Shown: positions 8,787 to 18,314, counted from the stretch's first letter. The stretch: 64,000 bases of DNA from an uncultured Helicobacter sp. (GCA_949287835.1 CASEHV010000033.1:1-64000), one strand, 5' to 3'. The notes: generated by a model from the sequence alone, not told the origin. Translations and numbers: made by a program.

Positions 8787-9401
8787 ATGAGAACATTAGT
8801 TAGCCTTGTTCTTGCTGGTATAGTTGGCATTAGCATTACTGCATGTAGTAATAGTGGAGTATCTTATGTAGATGAGAAAGATTCCGCACAATATACAAGT
8901 GCTGGAATAGACTATCATGATGTACAAGCGGCGGTGCAGAAAAGTATTCAAAGTCTATTGAAAAGCGAATATATCTTGATGTTGGATAAAAAAGAGGTGC
9001 TTGTCGTATCTGATGTAGTAAATGATACAATGCAGCAAGTAGATGTAGTAGGTCTTACCTCTGATATAACTAGAGCCATGAGGAAAAGCGGTAAATTTGA
9101 GGTAACCTCTGCTATTAGTGGCACTGGTGGCATAACTGATAATATGGTAGGCAGGGTTAGAAAGCTAAGAGATGATGATGAATTTAATCAATACACCACA
9201 CAGGAAAAAGGCACTCTCATTGCACCACGTCTATCTCTAGCAGGAAAAATCGTGCAGAAAAATACAAAAATAGGTAAAAAACAAAGGGTAGATTACTCAT
9301 TTTTGCTAATTCTAACAGACCTAAAGACTGGAACGGTTAAATGGGACGAAAGCACACATATCATTAAAGTAGCAAAGGGTGATGCTGTTACATGGCAGTA
9401 A
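8787..9401 (+). CDS. LpoB-like lipoprotein (penicillin-binding protein activator family)
   Basis: A 204-residue lipoprotein (lipobox ITACS near residue 20). The core resembles LpoB/YcfM: VLVVSDVVNDT near residue 72, a DITRAMRKSGKFEV segment and a C-terminal KTGTVKWDESTHIIK strand pair. In enterobacteria LpoB stimulates PBP1B from the outer membrane; whether this protein does so here is inferred. A strong ribosome binding site (AAAGGAGATTAG) sits inside the end of the preceding gene, so translation is coupled. A 156-bp convergent gap follows, with two small hairpins and no gene. Confidence 0.75.
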   Translation: MRTLVSLVLAGIVGISITACSNSGVSYVDEKDSAQYTSAGIDYHDVQAAVQKSIQSLLKSEYILMLDKKEVLVVSDVVNDTMQQVDVVGLTSDITRAMRKSGKFEVTSAISGTGGITDNMVGRVRKLRDDDEFNQYTTQEKGTLIAPRLSLAGKIVQKNTKIGKKQRVDYSFLLILTDLKTGTVKWDESTHIIKVAKGDAVTWQ

Positions 9402-9454
9402 ATGCTACTCTGTAAAAACATTACGTCTGTATTTTAGCTTCTAAAACCCGCTAG

Positions 9455-9502
9455 TATCATTGCAAGATTCAATGATAAACATAGACAAGATAAATGCTTG
9501 TC
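9455..9502. other. Two hairpins in a convergent intergenic gap
   Basis: TATCATTG / CAATGATA (8-bp arms, 7-nt loop, 9455-9477) is followed by GACAAG / CTTGTC (9484-9502). They sit between convergent genes, where bidirectional termination would be expected, but neither has a clear T-run. A terminator role is plausible and unproven. Confidence 0.3.
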
Positions 9503-9557
9503 CTTTAAAACTCAAGTCTAAGATTATATTATTTATTCAAAAATAATACTAGAATCT

Positions 9558-9992
9558 CTACTCCTCAATCTTAGCCTCTATAATCTTTGGTTGATTTGAA
9601 TTAATCATTTTTATAGAATCTGCATTATTTGTTTGATTTTTAGATTCCCCCAAGAATACACCTTTTCTCTCTATGACTAGCTCATCAGATGAGATTGCCC
9701 CCTCAAGTCTCCCTCCTGCTAATATTTCTATGGATTTTGCATCTACATTTCCTTTCACACTGCCACTTATAATGACTTTTTGGGCACTAACATCACCTAT
9801 TATCACGCCTGTCTTTCCTACCATGACGGTATTTTTTGACTTTATCGTGCCTTCAAATTCTCCATCTGTGTGAAAATGACACTCCGTTACAATCTCACCT
9901 TTAAACTTTGTATTTATAGCGATTATTGTAGCTGCTCCTCCCGTTTGCTCTTTGCCATTAATTTGTTTATTATCAGTAGTAAAGAATCCCAT
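9558..9992 (-). CDS. ccmA: Bactofilin CcmA, cell-shape cytoskeletal protein
   Basis: A 144-residue bactofilin, a beta-helical protein that polymerises without nucleotide. The body shows the repeating short beta-strand pattern of the family (TKFKGEI, CHFHTDGEFEGTI, NTVMVGKTGVIIGDV, KVIISGSVKGNV, IEILAGGRLEGAI). It is last in a minus-strand set folC-csd2-csd1-ccmA. In H. pylori CcmA works with Csd1 and Csd2 to generate helical cell shape. The start region overlaps the 3' end of csd1 by 70 bp. MGFF at 9992 is the natural start because it gives the usual short disordered lead before the beta-helix. Confidence 0.93.
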   Translation of the reverse strand: MGFFTTDNKQINGKEQTGGAATIIAINTKFKGEIVTECHFHTDGEFEGTIKSKNTVMVGKTGVIIGDVSAQKVIISGSVKGNVDAKSIEILAGGRLEGAISSDELVIERKGVFLGESKNQTNNADSIKMINSNQPKIIEAKIEE

Positions 9993-10900
9993 GCTATTCG
10001 CCTTTCCTTTTCAAAGATTGAACTAAAATTCTGTATATCCCATTCCACAAAATTTAGTGGATTAATAGGCTGTCCTAAAAATCTCACCTCATAGTGAAGA
10101 TGAGGTCCCGTGCTTCTACCAGTAGAACCCGTCAAACCTATGAGCTGCCCCTTTTTTACAAACTGCCCTCTTTGCACCTTAATATTATTCAAATGTGCAT
10201 AATACGTCCTAAAACCAAATGAATGAGATATTTTTATAAGCTTACCATAACCACCATTATCACCATCATTTGCCCAATCCACAACGCCATCTGCAGTAGC
10301 ATAAACAGAAGTATTTAGTGGGGCAGAAATATCTATGCCTGTGTGCACATGATATATATTTAGTATGGGGTGAAATCGTCTGCCATACTGCCCTGATATA
10401 TGCAGAGAAATGTGTAAGGGTTTGCCCTGCGGGATAAACTGCATGATAAAAGTCCTCTGCAAAGCAGTGATAGAAGTCGTATCAATGCGTCTAATGAGAC
10501 TTGAAGTCCTAGAATCTAGCGAGGTAGGAATATCCTCATAATCGCCAAAATCATCAGAATCTTGCATAATATCATTGCCGCCAGATGATAGAGAATTTTC
10601 TATATCTATGTATTGATTACCTATGAGTGCTATTTTCTCCTTGACCTCATCTAATGTTATATTTAATCCCTCATTGTTGCTTTGCATATCCATAAATTTA
10701 TTAGTCAATATATCTTTTTTGTTATACGTCTGTGCTATCTCGTGCTTTAGGAGAAAGATTCCAATAATCACAAACACAACAGAAGTAAGAATAAAAGTAA
10801 GAATATAAGCAACTACCTTTTTAAAAACAACATCTACATTAATATGTCTTGTGCCATTAAAGTTAGTTATCATGATAACAAGACGTCTATCAAACTTCAT
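9923..10900 (-). CDS. csd1: Csd1-type M23 peptidoglycan endopeptidase
   Basis: A 325-residue membrane-anchored metallopeptidase. A cytoplasmic tail is followed by one membrane helix (about residues 30-50), a short coiled-coil region and a C-terminal M23/LytM domain. The zinc ligands are intact: the His of RRFHP, HTGID (HxxxD) and HLHYE. In H. pylori, Csd1 with Csd2 cleaves peptide crosslinks to create helical shape. It overlaps csd2 by 1 bp and ccmA by 70 bp, which means tight translational coupling. The C-terminal tail (EKERRIAWDSLLLIINKLM) resembles the same region of the neighbouring Csd2. Confidence 0.9.
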   Translation of the reverse strand: MKFDRRLVIMITNFNGTRHINVDVVFKKVVAYILTFILTSVVFVIIGIFLLKHEIAQTYNKKDILTNKFMDMQSNNEGLNITLDEVKEKIALIGNQYIDIENSLSSGGNDIMQDSDDFGDYEDIPTSLDSRTSSLIRRIDTTSITALQRTFIMQFIPQGKPLHISLHISGQYGRRFHPILNIYHVHTGIDISAPLNTSVYATADGVVDWANDGDNGGYGKLIKISHSFGFRTYYAHLNNIKVQRGQFVKKGQLIGLTGSTGRSTGPHLHYEVRFLGQPINPLNFVEWDIQNFSSIFEKERRIAWDSLLLIINKLMAKSKREEQLQ

Positions 10901-11919
10901 TAATTCAACGCCTCGCTACTGGATTGTGCCTGAGATATGATTTTCATATCGCTTGATTTGGCATCTCCAAAATGCGATGACAAATCATTTAGCTTAATTA
11001 TATCACCTAGTGCCCACACCAAACTTTTCACATTTAGATTCTCATTAGAATCAAATATAGACTTGAAATTTAATATATTCCACTCTATAAAGGCAAGGGT
11101 ATCTAACTCATCTCCCATGAATCTAATCTCATAATAAAGACTTCTCTGCCTATTATTTTGACTCTTAGTCGTATATCCTATTATGTCGCCTTTGCTTACA
11201 AAATCACCCTCTTTCACAGAGACTTTGCTAAGATTTGTATAAGCACTACTTAAGCCAAACACATGCGACAACCTCACTAGATTCCCATAGCCATATTTAA
11301 TATTATTATCTCTAACAGATTCTGCTATGCCATCTGCGGTTGCATACACAGGTTCTACCTCATCTGTGTAGTATTCATATCCAGCATTTCTAATTTTACC
11401 ATTTTGCTGATATGTGAGATTTACCAATGCAATATCTCGCGAACCGTTTCTAATTTTTTGTTTTGCAGAAAAGGATTTTAGTGGATTGCCATTTGGCACA
11501 ATCTGGAGTATTGTATTTTTCTGCGTTTGGTCTAAATTCTGTATGTCAGAATCTTTTAATATACCATTAATAAAACCAGCATGATTATTATTGTGCATAC
11601 TAAGCACCTTTTCTAAATCGCTAACTTTATTCTGCATGGCATTTAACTCTTGAGTTTTCTTATCAATGTCATCTTGCAAAATAGCATTTTTCTCATAGAT
11701 TCTTTGATAATCTGCATCTACCTCTTGTCTTCGCGTTTTTATATCATCTAGCTGGGTTATTAGAGAGGACATAGAAATATAGCCAATGATTAATACCGCG
11801 ACAATGGCCACGCAGATATACAAGGCAATTTTCTGCATAGCCTTTGTCATAGTAAATTGTATAGAGCCACCCTCATCTACTATGGTAACTCTCAATGGAT
11901 GCCTAACATTCTCACTCAT
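10900..11919 (-). CDS. csd2: Csd2-type M23-family protein lacking catalytic residues
   Basis: A 339-residue paralogue of Csd1: N-terminal membrane helix (about residues 28-50), a coiled coil (residues about 55-100, rich in K/E/Q/D) and a degenerate M23 domain. The expected zinc sites are replaced: where Csd1 has HTGID this protein has TDEVEPVY, and where Csd1 has HLHYE it has SLYYE. It is therefore probably a non-catalytic partner that stabilises or activates Csd1, as reported for H. pylori. It lies 3 bp downstream of folC on the same strand, an arrangement shared with H. pylori. Confidence 0.9.
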   Translation of the reverse strand: MSENVRHPLRVTIVDEGGSIQFTMTKAMQKIALYICVAIVAVLIIGYISMSSLITQLDDIKTRRQEVDADYQRIYEKNAILQDDIDKKTQELNAMQNKVSDLEKVLSMHNNNHAGFINGILKDSDIQNLDQTQKNTILQIVPNGNPLKSFSAKQKIRNGSRDIALVNLTYQQNGKIRNAGYEYYTDEVEPVYATADGIAESVRDNNIKYGYGNLVRLSHVFGLSSAYTNLSKVSVKEGDFVSKGDIIGYTTKSQNNRQRSLYYEIRFMGDELDTLAFIEWNILNFKSIFDSNENLNVKSLVWALGDIIKLNDLSSHFGDAKSSDMKIISQAQSSSEALN

Positions 11920-11922
11920 TAC

Positions 11923-13125
11923 CTAATCTCTGCTAAGGCTTAAATACCAGCCAATAAACTTCTCTGCTAATGAAAAACTACCAAACACTAAATAATTATT
12001 ACATGTAACCAAATTTTCCTTTTTAGATTCTATCAAAACTTTGCCCAACCAGTCAAGATTCTCATTTTCTTCTAATAGCACATAATCTATATTTAATTCA
12101 TGCAAAATCCCCACAAGCACATTAGAATCCACAATCCTCTCATGGGCTAAGGGGAAAATCATGACTTTATCAATACTATCTTTAAAAATATTTAAAATAC
12201 TATATATATCTTTGTCCTTGTAGCTATTATATATTAAGGTAAAACGTTTATTGTAGAATCTTTTTGCCTCATATAATGCAGATTTTGCCGCCATTTCATT
12301 ATGCCCCACATCCACTATTAGATTGCGTTGCAATATTTCAAAACGTCCTCTTAAATCAAGTCTGTGCCTAAGTATATGCAGTCCCAAAGAATCTAGCACC
12401 AAAGAGGCTAAAGCAAGATTTTCTATCAAAAATAAAGGTAGGTTATATTTATTTGCATACCGCAGAATCTTAGCTCTTTTTAAATCACTATGCTTTAGAT
12501 AGCAAACACTGCCTACTAATGTGTTAAACAAATCTAACACTATATCCTCTTGAAAATGACTAAAAACCCTGCCCTGTGCGGCTTTTAGCTTTGTGCTAGC
12601 AATTTCGCTAAGAGAACTACCTAGCATATCTGTATGGTCTATGCCAATTTTTGTAAAAACACTTATATCATAATCTATCACAGAGGTGCTATCATGCTCT
12701 CCTCCTATGCCTGTCTCCATGACTAAATATTCACAATCAAGTCCAATGACTAATGCTAGAAAAGTCGCATATTCAAAATAGCTAGATTCATGTATAAAAT
12801 CAAATTGTTGCAGGAATCTATGTGCCTTATTTAACTCATCGTTAGAAATGATTAATCCATTTTTATAGAATCTCTCATTAAAGCTAAATAAATGTGGCGA
12901 AGTAAAATGAAGAACGCTAAAGCCGCACTCCCATATACTCTGTGCTATAAATCGACCCGTGCTACCCTTACCATTTGTGCCTATGATATGTATATTGCAT
13001 GATGTTATATGAATAATATCCTTTAGCTTTGTATAGATTCTCTTAGCCCTGGTAGTATCAAATGGTGCATACTCCGCACTTTTAGAATCCATATAAGCAT
13101 ATACATCGCTATGAAACTTTGACAT
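11923..13125 (-). CDS. folC: Bifunctional folylpolyglutamate/dihydrofolate synthase
   Basis: A 400-residue Mur-ligase-family enzyme that adds glutamate to folates (and joins glutamate to dihydropteroate in bacteria with the bifunctional form). The ATP loop GTNGKGSTGRF is near residue 48, LVMETGIGGEHDSTS near residue 134, and the C-terminal half has DVGHNEMAAKSAL near residue 272. Its 5' end overlaps mqnF by 17 bp and its 3' end abuts csd2. It is slightly shorter than E. coli FolC, as usual in Campylobacterota. Confidence 0.9.
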   Translation of the reverse strand: MSKFHSDVYAYMDSKSAEYAPFDTTRAKRIYTKLKDIIHITSCNIHIIGTNGKGSTGRFIAQSIWECGFSVLHFTSPHLFSFNERFYKNGLIISNDELNKAHRFLQQFDFIHESSYFEYATFLALVIGLDCEYLVMETGIGGEHDSTSVIDYDISVFTKIGIDHTDMLGSSLSEIASTKLKAAQGRVFSHFQEDIVLDLFNTLVGSVCYLKHSDLKRAKILRYANKYNLPLFLIENLALASLVLDSLGLHILRHRLDLRGRFEILQRNLIVDVGHNEMAAKSALYEAKRFYNKRFTLIYNSYKDKDIYSILNIFKDSIDKVMIFPLAHERIVDSNVLVGILHELNIDYVLLEENENLDWLGKVLIESKKENLVTCNNYLVFGSFSLAEKFIGWYLSLSRD

Positions 13126-14329
13126 GATTCCCGTTAATTAGTAGCTTTCTAGCATATTTTGCATTCAAGATAAAAGATGATAGTAGATTATCCCTACTTT
13201 TACACTCAAGCTTAAATATCGCTATATCCGCACATCTTTTAGATTCCAAAATGCCACTTTCTATATTTAATGCCCTAGCAGGATTGCATGTTACAGAATC
13301 TATTAAAGAGCGACTTATCCCCTCTATGTCATCATTCCCTCTTGATAACTCTACCATTAAGGCATATCTCAACTCATCTAGCAAAGACACATTAATATTA
13401 GAGCTTTTGCCATCTGTGGCGATAATAGAACAATCTCCCATTGTAGAGTTTAATAGAATATTTGAGCGAGGACATGAGACGATATACCCTCCGTTATCTA
13501 GGATTTTCTGCCTTAACTCATCATCTGCATAAAGGCAGTGTATAAATAATGTCCTAATATCCTTGAATAAATCCGTAAAACTATCTATGTCAAAATTTGG
13601 CGTATGCTCACTTACACCCAAATATTTATCATAAAAAGTCTTAAAATACCCACTTTTATCCCTAAGCCATTCCAATTCCTCTTTAGATTCCAAAAAATGC
13701 GTGGATAAAAGCAAATTATGCTTAAGAGCTAAATCTATAACATACCGTGCAATCTTATCGTTTGTAGAATATGGTGAGTGCAGGGCTAGGGCTGGTTGAA
13801 AAAGCGGATTTGCAAACTGCATAACCTTATCTAATCGTATGGATATATCTATTGCCTGATTATCAAAATCCTTATCAAAAGAGCCTAACACTTCCTGAAA
13901 ATATATTACCTTTAGCTTTGAATCTAATAAATACTCCAAATCCAAATCATAGCTACTAACTGCCCCCACAATGCCCACGCCATTTTTCTTTTGCATATTT
14001 ATAGAATCTAGAATCGCATTTTTACTATTTTTAAGAACGCTCCCCCTACTCTCCATAACGCTATCTAGCCATTTTCCAAAATTCCCATATCTAAAGCTAG
14101 TCTCATTTTTGCTAAACTCAAAATGGATATGCGAGTTAATAAGTGCTGGCAACATAACATGATTTTTATAAAACAGACTTTCACATTCTATGTATCTTGA
14201 TTTTAGATTTTCAAATGTATCTACCTCGAGAATCTTTCCATTACTAATTGCCACCGCTCCATTTTCTATTATGTCCTGTTTGTCATTGCATGTTATAGCA
14301 AAGTCTGCACCTATGATTCTCACTAGCAT
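13109..14329 (-). CDS. mqnF: Aminofutalosine deaminase-type amidohydrolase (futalosine menaquinone pathway)
   Basis: A 406-residue metal-dependent amidohydrolase of the chlorohydrolase/aminodeoxyfutalosine deaminase family. Visible signatures are the first metal motif SHIHFE (near residue 66), ALHSPYS, THFLE and a C-terminal amidohydrolase closing segment (CNPARALNIESGILESKRCADIAIF). Helicobacter makes menaquinone by the futalosine route, in which this enzyme deaminates 6-amino-6-deoxyfutalosine; that role is assigned by family. It is the first gene of the minus-strand folC-csd-ccmA run. Confidence 0.85.
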   Translation of the reverse strand: MLVRIIGADFAITCNDKQDIIENGAVAISNGKILEVDTFENLKSRYIECESLFYKNHVMLPALINSHIHFEFSKNETSFRYGNFGKWLDSVMESRGSVLKNSKNAILDSINMQKKNGVGIVGAVSSYDLDLEYLLDSKLKVIYFQEVLGSFDKDFDNQAIDISIRLDKVMQFANPLFQPALALHSPYSTNDKIARYVIDLALKHNLLLSTHFLESKEELEWLRDKSGYFKTFYDKYLGVSEHTPNFDIDSFTDLFKDIRTLFIHCLYADDELRQKILDNGGYIVSCPRSNILLNSTMGDCSIIATDGKSSNINVSLLDELRYALMVELSRGNDDIEGISRSLIDSVTCNPARALNIESGILESKRCADIAIFKLECKSRDNLLSSFILNAKYARKLLINGNHVKVS

Positions 14330-14429
14330 TCCTTAAGTTGTGTTAGAATCTTGATTATATCATGTTTGATGGAATCCACACACATAATAATCTGATACAA
14401 TCACGTAAAAACTACTACATGAGGTATAT

Positions 14430-14909
14430 ATGCAATCAAGCAATAAACTTAAGATAGGGGATAACGCCCCAGATTTTAGTCTGCCAAATGAGGATAATGT
14501 AAGCATATCGCTAGATGATTTAAGCACACATACAATAGTTTTATATTTCTATCCAAAGGATAATACAAGTGGCTGCACTACACAGGCAAAGGAATTTAGC
14601 GATTTAATAGATGAGTTTAGAGCATTAAATACAATCATAATCGGCATTAGTCCAGATAGCACAAATACACATAAGAAATTTATACAATCCCATGAACTAA
14701 AAATCATACTGCTAAGCGATAAAGATAAGCAAGTCGCTACAAAATATCATGCCTATGGTGAGAAAATGATGTATGGAAAAAAAGTGTTTGGAATCATTAG
14801 AAGCGTTTTTGTCATCAAAGATAAAACAATCATGCAAACTTTCTATAATATAAAAGCAAAAGGCAGTGCATTAAAAACTCTTGACTTCATTAAAGAAAAC
14901 CTTAAATGA
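14430..14909 (+). CDS. bcp: Peroxiredoxin of the Bcp/PrxQ family
   Basis: A 159-residue thiol peroxidase that reduces hydrogen peroxide and organic hydroperoxides. The peroxidatic motif PKDNTSGCT is near residue 44. The usual PrxQ resolving cysteine five residues after the peroxidatic one is missing (the sequence continues TTQAKEF), so this looks like a 1-Cys variant needing an external thiol. The start has GAGGTATAT upstream. A TGATACAAT extended -10 element lies about 40 bp upstream of the ATG (near 14391-14399). Confidence 0.92.
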   Translation: MQSSNKLKIGDNAPDFSLPNEDNVSISLDDLSTHTIVLYFYPKDNTSGCTTQAKEFSDLIDEFRALNTIIIGISPDSTNTHKKFIQSHELKIILLSDKDKQVATKYHAYGEKMMYGKKVFGIIRSVFVIKDKTIMQTFYNIKAKGSALKTLDFIKENLK

Positions 14910-15005
14910 TTCTGAAATTTCTCTACAAACAAAATATATTATTTCTCTGCTAGTCTCAATTTGTAACAACAAAATATAAATTTTATATTCTAATATAAAA
15001 TATCC

Positions 15006-15034
15006 TTGACAACACCACTGCATAGACATATAAT
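15006..15034 (+). promoter_or_regulatory. Full-consensus sigma-70 promoter
   Basis: TTGACA at 15006-15011, a 17-bp spacer, then TATAAT at 15029-15034. This is a perfect match to the housekeeping consensus at optimal spacing, ending 33 bp before the chemoreceptor ATG at 15068. Helicobacter promoters usually lack a good -35 box, so the match is notable. The remainder of the 158-bp gap after bcp holds no gene. Confidence 0.8.
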
Positions 15035-15067
15035 TCACTATTCCCACTACTACACAAAAGGCAGAAA

Positions 15068-16810
15068 ATGACAACTCTCTTTAGAAACATGAGTATTAAA
15101 TATAAAATTATCACTATTTCTATCATATCTGTGATTATTTTTATAATTGCTATGCTATATACAAGTTACAACATAAAATCCTATATCAATACAACCTTGA
15201 ATACAACCCTACTTGATTCTGATAAATTACGTATAGAAATGGCAGTAAAATCCATAGTCAATGCAGTAGATGGCGCAGTGGCAAATCTGCCTAGCAGAGA
15301 GGAGAAGCTAAAAGTCCTGCAAGAGATGCTAAAAGATAATTTCTATGACAATGAGGGTGGCTCATTTTTTGCCTTTGATGGCACGATAATCGTAGGCTAT
15401 CCAGAAAACTTTGGTGCAAAGCTAGGGGAGGATTGGAAAGACGTAAGAGACCCAGATGGCAAGTATCTCATCAAAGACTTAGAATCTGTAGCAAAGTCTG
15501 GTGGTGGATTCCTAACATATCAGTGGCATCTAACAGATAATAACTCCCCCATTATGCCAAAGCTATCCTATGTCCTACCGCTAAAAAATATTAGCAATGT
15601 CTATGTCGGCACTGGCGTGTATATCCACACGATTAAGGAGAAAGTAGAGAAATTCGAAGGAGATATATCATCTAGCATTAATACTCAGCTAATCGCTACA
15701 ATCATTATTTGTATAGTCATTTTATTCCCACTTAGCATATTTATATCACGATACTTTACGCGAAGTGTGAATGAAATCATGTCTGGCATTGATTCATTTT
15801 TGAAATTCTCAAAACAAGAGACAGACAATGTCCATACCATTCCTCTAAAATCAAAAGATGAGCTAGGAATCATGGCAGCCACCATAAATAGCAACATTAA
15901 TGAGACAAAGCAGATTCTAAGCAAGGATAGGCAATGCGTCCAATCTGTAATAGATGTGCTAACCAACGCAAAGCAGGGCAGATTTAGCGGCGATGTTATG
16001 TCCTCTTGCGTTACACCTGAGAATCCTCAGCTACTTTTATTACTAGAAAATATCGCAGGATTTTTAGAATCTCTCAATAAAAGCTTTAATGACGTATCAG
16101 TGGCAATAGGCGCCTACTCTACTAGAGACTTCACACATACGCTATCGCTAGATGGATTAGAGGGCGGATTCCTAGAGCTATCTAAGAATATTAATACCTT
16201 GCAAAAGGCGATAACGACTTCTCTGCAAACTTCATTTAATTTCGCAAAGGATTTAAACGAGCAGACACAAAAGCTAGATACTGCCATAGCGGATTTGACA
16301 AAATCATCAAATACTCAAGCCTCATCGCTAGACCAGACCGCCACAGCAATAGAGCAGATAACAGCCTCTATGCAGAATGTATCAGGCAAGACAGAGGAAG
16401 TCATCGGGCAGTCTGAGGATATAAAGAAAGTAACCGTTATCATTCGCGACATAGCCGACCAAATCAATCTTTTAGCCCTAAATGCCGCCATAGAAGCCGC
16501 AAGGGCAGGAGAGCATGGACGTGGCTTTGCAGTCGTGGCAGATGAAGTTCGCAAACTAGCCGAGAGGACGCAAAAAAGCCTAGGCGAGATAGAGGCAAAT
16601 ACGAATGTCTTAGTGCAGAGCATAAATGACGTAGCAGAATCCATAAAAGAGCAGACCACAGGCATTAGTCAAATCAATGAGGCAATCTCCCAGCTAGAGA
16701 AATCCACCCAGGATAATGCAACAATAGCCGAGGATAGCAAAGTCGTTAGCCAAAAAGCCGCCGAAATCGCAAATGCAATATTAGAAGATGTGCATACGAA
16801 AAAGTTTTAA
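15068..16810 (+). CDS. Methyl-accepting chemotaxis protein with periplasmic Cache-type sensor
   Basis: A 580-residue transmembrane chemoreceptor. Membrane helix 1 spans about residues 12-32. A periplasmic single-Cache-like domain (about 40-205) contains [14 protein letters not shown] and GTGVYIH. Membrane helix 2 is near 212-232, followed by a HAMP-like linker and the cytoplasmic signalling domain. The conserved hairpin tip reads [20 protein letters not shown], with [19 protein letters not shown] next. The Cache domain resembles those binding small organic ligands; the ligand cannot be read from sequence. The C-terminus has no CheB/CheR tethering pentapeptide. It is driven by a full-consensus promoter and is monocistronic. 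Confidence 0.93.
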   Translation: MTTLFRNMSIKYKIITISIISVIIFIIAMLYTSYNIKSYINTTLNTTLLDSDKLRIEMAVKSIVNAVDGAVANLPSREEKLKVLQEMLKDNFYDNEGGSFFAFDGTIIVGYPENFGAKLGEDWKDVRDPDGKYLIKDLESVAKSGGGFLTYQWHLTDNNSPIMPKLSYVLPLKNISNVYVGTGVYIHTIKEKVEKFEGDISSSINTQLIATIIICIVILFPLSIFISRYFTRSVNEIMSGIDSFLKFSKQETDNVHTIPLKSKDELGIMAATINSNINETKQILSKDRQCVQSVIDVLTNAKQGRFSGDVMSSCVTPENPQLLLLLENIAGFLESLNKSFNDVSVAIGAYSTRDFTHTLSLDGLEGGFLELSKNINTLQKAITTSLQTSFNFAKDLNEQTQKLDTAIADLTKSSNTQASSLDQTATAIEQITASMQNVSGKTEEVIGQSEDIKKVTVIIRDIADQINLLALNAAIEAARAGEHGRGFAVVADEVRKLAERTQKSLGEIEANTNVLVQSINDVAESIKEQTTGISQINEAISQLEKSTQDNATIAEDSKVVSQKAAEIANAILEDVHTKKF

Positions 16811-16870
16811 AAAGATTTGGATAGAATCAAATAGATAGAATCAAATAAAACATAATATCCGCTTTTAGAA

Positions 16871-16897
16871 TAGTTTTTAAATAAAATTTAAAAACTA
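16871..16897. terminator. A/T palindrome between convergent genes, likely bidirectional terminator
   Basis: TAGTTTTTAAAT-AAA-ATTTAAAAACTA: two perfect 12-bp arms with a 3-nt loop, located between the ends of the chemoreceptor and symporter genes. It has no G/C core, so the fold is weak, but position and symmetry fit a shared terminator. Confidence 0.45.
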
Positions 16898-16928
16898 AAG
16901 TATTTCAAATCACTACAGATTTATAAGT

Positions 16929-18314
16929 CTAAGAATTATAAACACCCCTATCTAGTGCCCCCAAATTCTTCGCACTGCAGAGTGCAGAAGTCATAGCGCC
17001 AGAGACATTACTCGCAGTCCTTGCCATATCGATAATAGGGTCTATGGCTAAAATGAGGCTTAACATCACGAAGTTATCACCAAAGCCAATGCCAGCTAAC
17101 ATAATAGAAGCCGCCATAGTCGCACTCCCAGGCACACCCGCGATGCCAAGTGAGCCTAGCACTGCCACAATCACAATCATGAGTGCAAAGGTAAAATCAA
17201 TCTCCACGCCTAACCCGAATGCCACAAAGACTGCCGCCATCGCAGGGAAATACCCCGCACAGCCATTTAGCCCTGTGGTCGTGCCTATGGAGGCTACGAA
17301 GTTTGCCACCGCTTGATTGACGCCTAGCTTGTTTTGCAAAGTGGAGATTGTCATCGGCAGTGTGCCAAGCGAGGAGCGGGAGCTAAAGGCAAAGAGCCAC
17401 ACGGGAAATGCCTTACGCATGTAGCAAAGCGGATTTAGCCCTTGTGAGAGCAGGAGTAAAAAATGCACGATAAACATCAAAAGCATAGCGACATAAATCA
17501 AGACGATGAAAAGCCCAGCGGTCTTAATCGCCTCGAAGCCGTTACTAAGCAGCACATTTGCCATCATGCAGACAACCGCCCAGGGCATGAACGTAATGAT
17601 AGCATCTGTCATTGTCATCATGATTCCATAAAAGCTTGACACGAACTTTTCAAAGCTTTTAAAGCCTTCTTTGTATGCCTCCTGTTTTGAGACCCTCTTA
17701 GCACAGATTCCCACAAAGAAGGCAAAGATGACAATGGCGATGATATTTTCTTTACTCATAGCGGCGATGATATTGCTAGGAATGAGACCCAAGATAATAT
17801 TAGAAAAGCTTGAGACCTCGCGAATCTGGCGCGAATTGTCGTGATGAATGAAGTGATTGCCTAGCTCGAAATAATACGCCAAAGCCACGCCTATCATCGC
17901 AGCAAGGGCGGTGCTAAAGAGTATCCAAAACAGGCTCACGCCAAGCAGGGAGGAGACCTTGATATCTTTGTCGATTTCAATAATGACTTTCACAATGCAG
18001 ACACTCACAAGCGGAATCACAAGCATTTTGATAAAGGAGACAAAAAGCGCGCTAAAAAAGCCAAACCAATGCCGCACCTCGCTAAACCACGCGATATTTG
18101 CCGCAGCCTCTTTGTCTGGAAAATCTGCCGCATACTGCAGCAGCACGCCAAAAGCTAGCCCGACAAAAAGTGCAAACAACATACGCAACGCAAAGGAGAG
18201 ATTCCTATCACGCATCTTTTTGAGGATAAAGAAGATGCCAAAAAGCACCAAAAGCGTAGCTAGAGTCGGAATCTGGGATAGCATGAGGAAATGCTGGAAA
18301 AATTCCTTATTCAT
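16929..18314 (-). CDS. Dicarboxylate/amino acid:cation symporter, TcyP-like (L-cystine)
   Basis: A 461-residue membrane protein of the DAACS family with about eight membrane spans and two re-entrant loops. Family marks are FSSRSSLGTLPMTISTLQN (HP1 serine-rich loop, near residue 313), ASIGTTTGLNGCAGYFPAM and GSLGIAGVPGSATMAASIML near the C-terminus, with DMARTASNVSGA as the last signature. The closest named group I recognise is the YdjN/TcyP cystine transporters; aspartate, serine or glutamate import cannot be excluded. Base composition is unlike its neighbours: two 60-base lines (17221-17280 and 17341-17400) are 58-60 percent G+C. This could mark a horizontally acquired or replaced gene. It is monocistronic. 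Confidence 0.82.
   Translation of the reverse strand: MNKEFFQHFLMLSQIPTLATLLVLFGIFFILKKMRDRNLSFALRMLFALFVGLAFGVLLQYAADFPDKEAAANIAWFSEVRHWFGFFSALFVSFIKMLVIPLVSVCIVKVIIEIDKDIKVSSLLGVSLFWILFSTALAAMIGVALAYYFELGNHFIHHDNSRQIREVSSFSNIILGLIPSNIIAAMSKENIIAIVIFAFFVGICAKRVSKQEAYKEGFKSFEKFVSSFYGIMMTMTDAIITFMPWAVVCMMANVLLSNGFEAIKTAGLFIVLIYVAMLLMFIVHFLLLLSQGLNPLCYMRKAFPVWLFAFSSRSSLGTLPMTISTLQNKLGVNQAVANFVASIGTTTGLNGCAGYFPAMAAVFVAFGLGVEIDFTFALMIVIVAVLGSLGIAGVPGSATMAASIMLAGIGFGDNFVMLSLILAIDPIIDMARTASNVSGAMTSALCSAKNLGALDRGVYNS

Noticed and set aside
10900-11919. Csd2 as an active endopeptidase
   Set aside because: The zinc-ligand motifs seen in Csd1 are replaced, so activity is not claimed.
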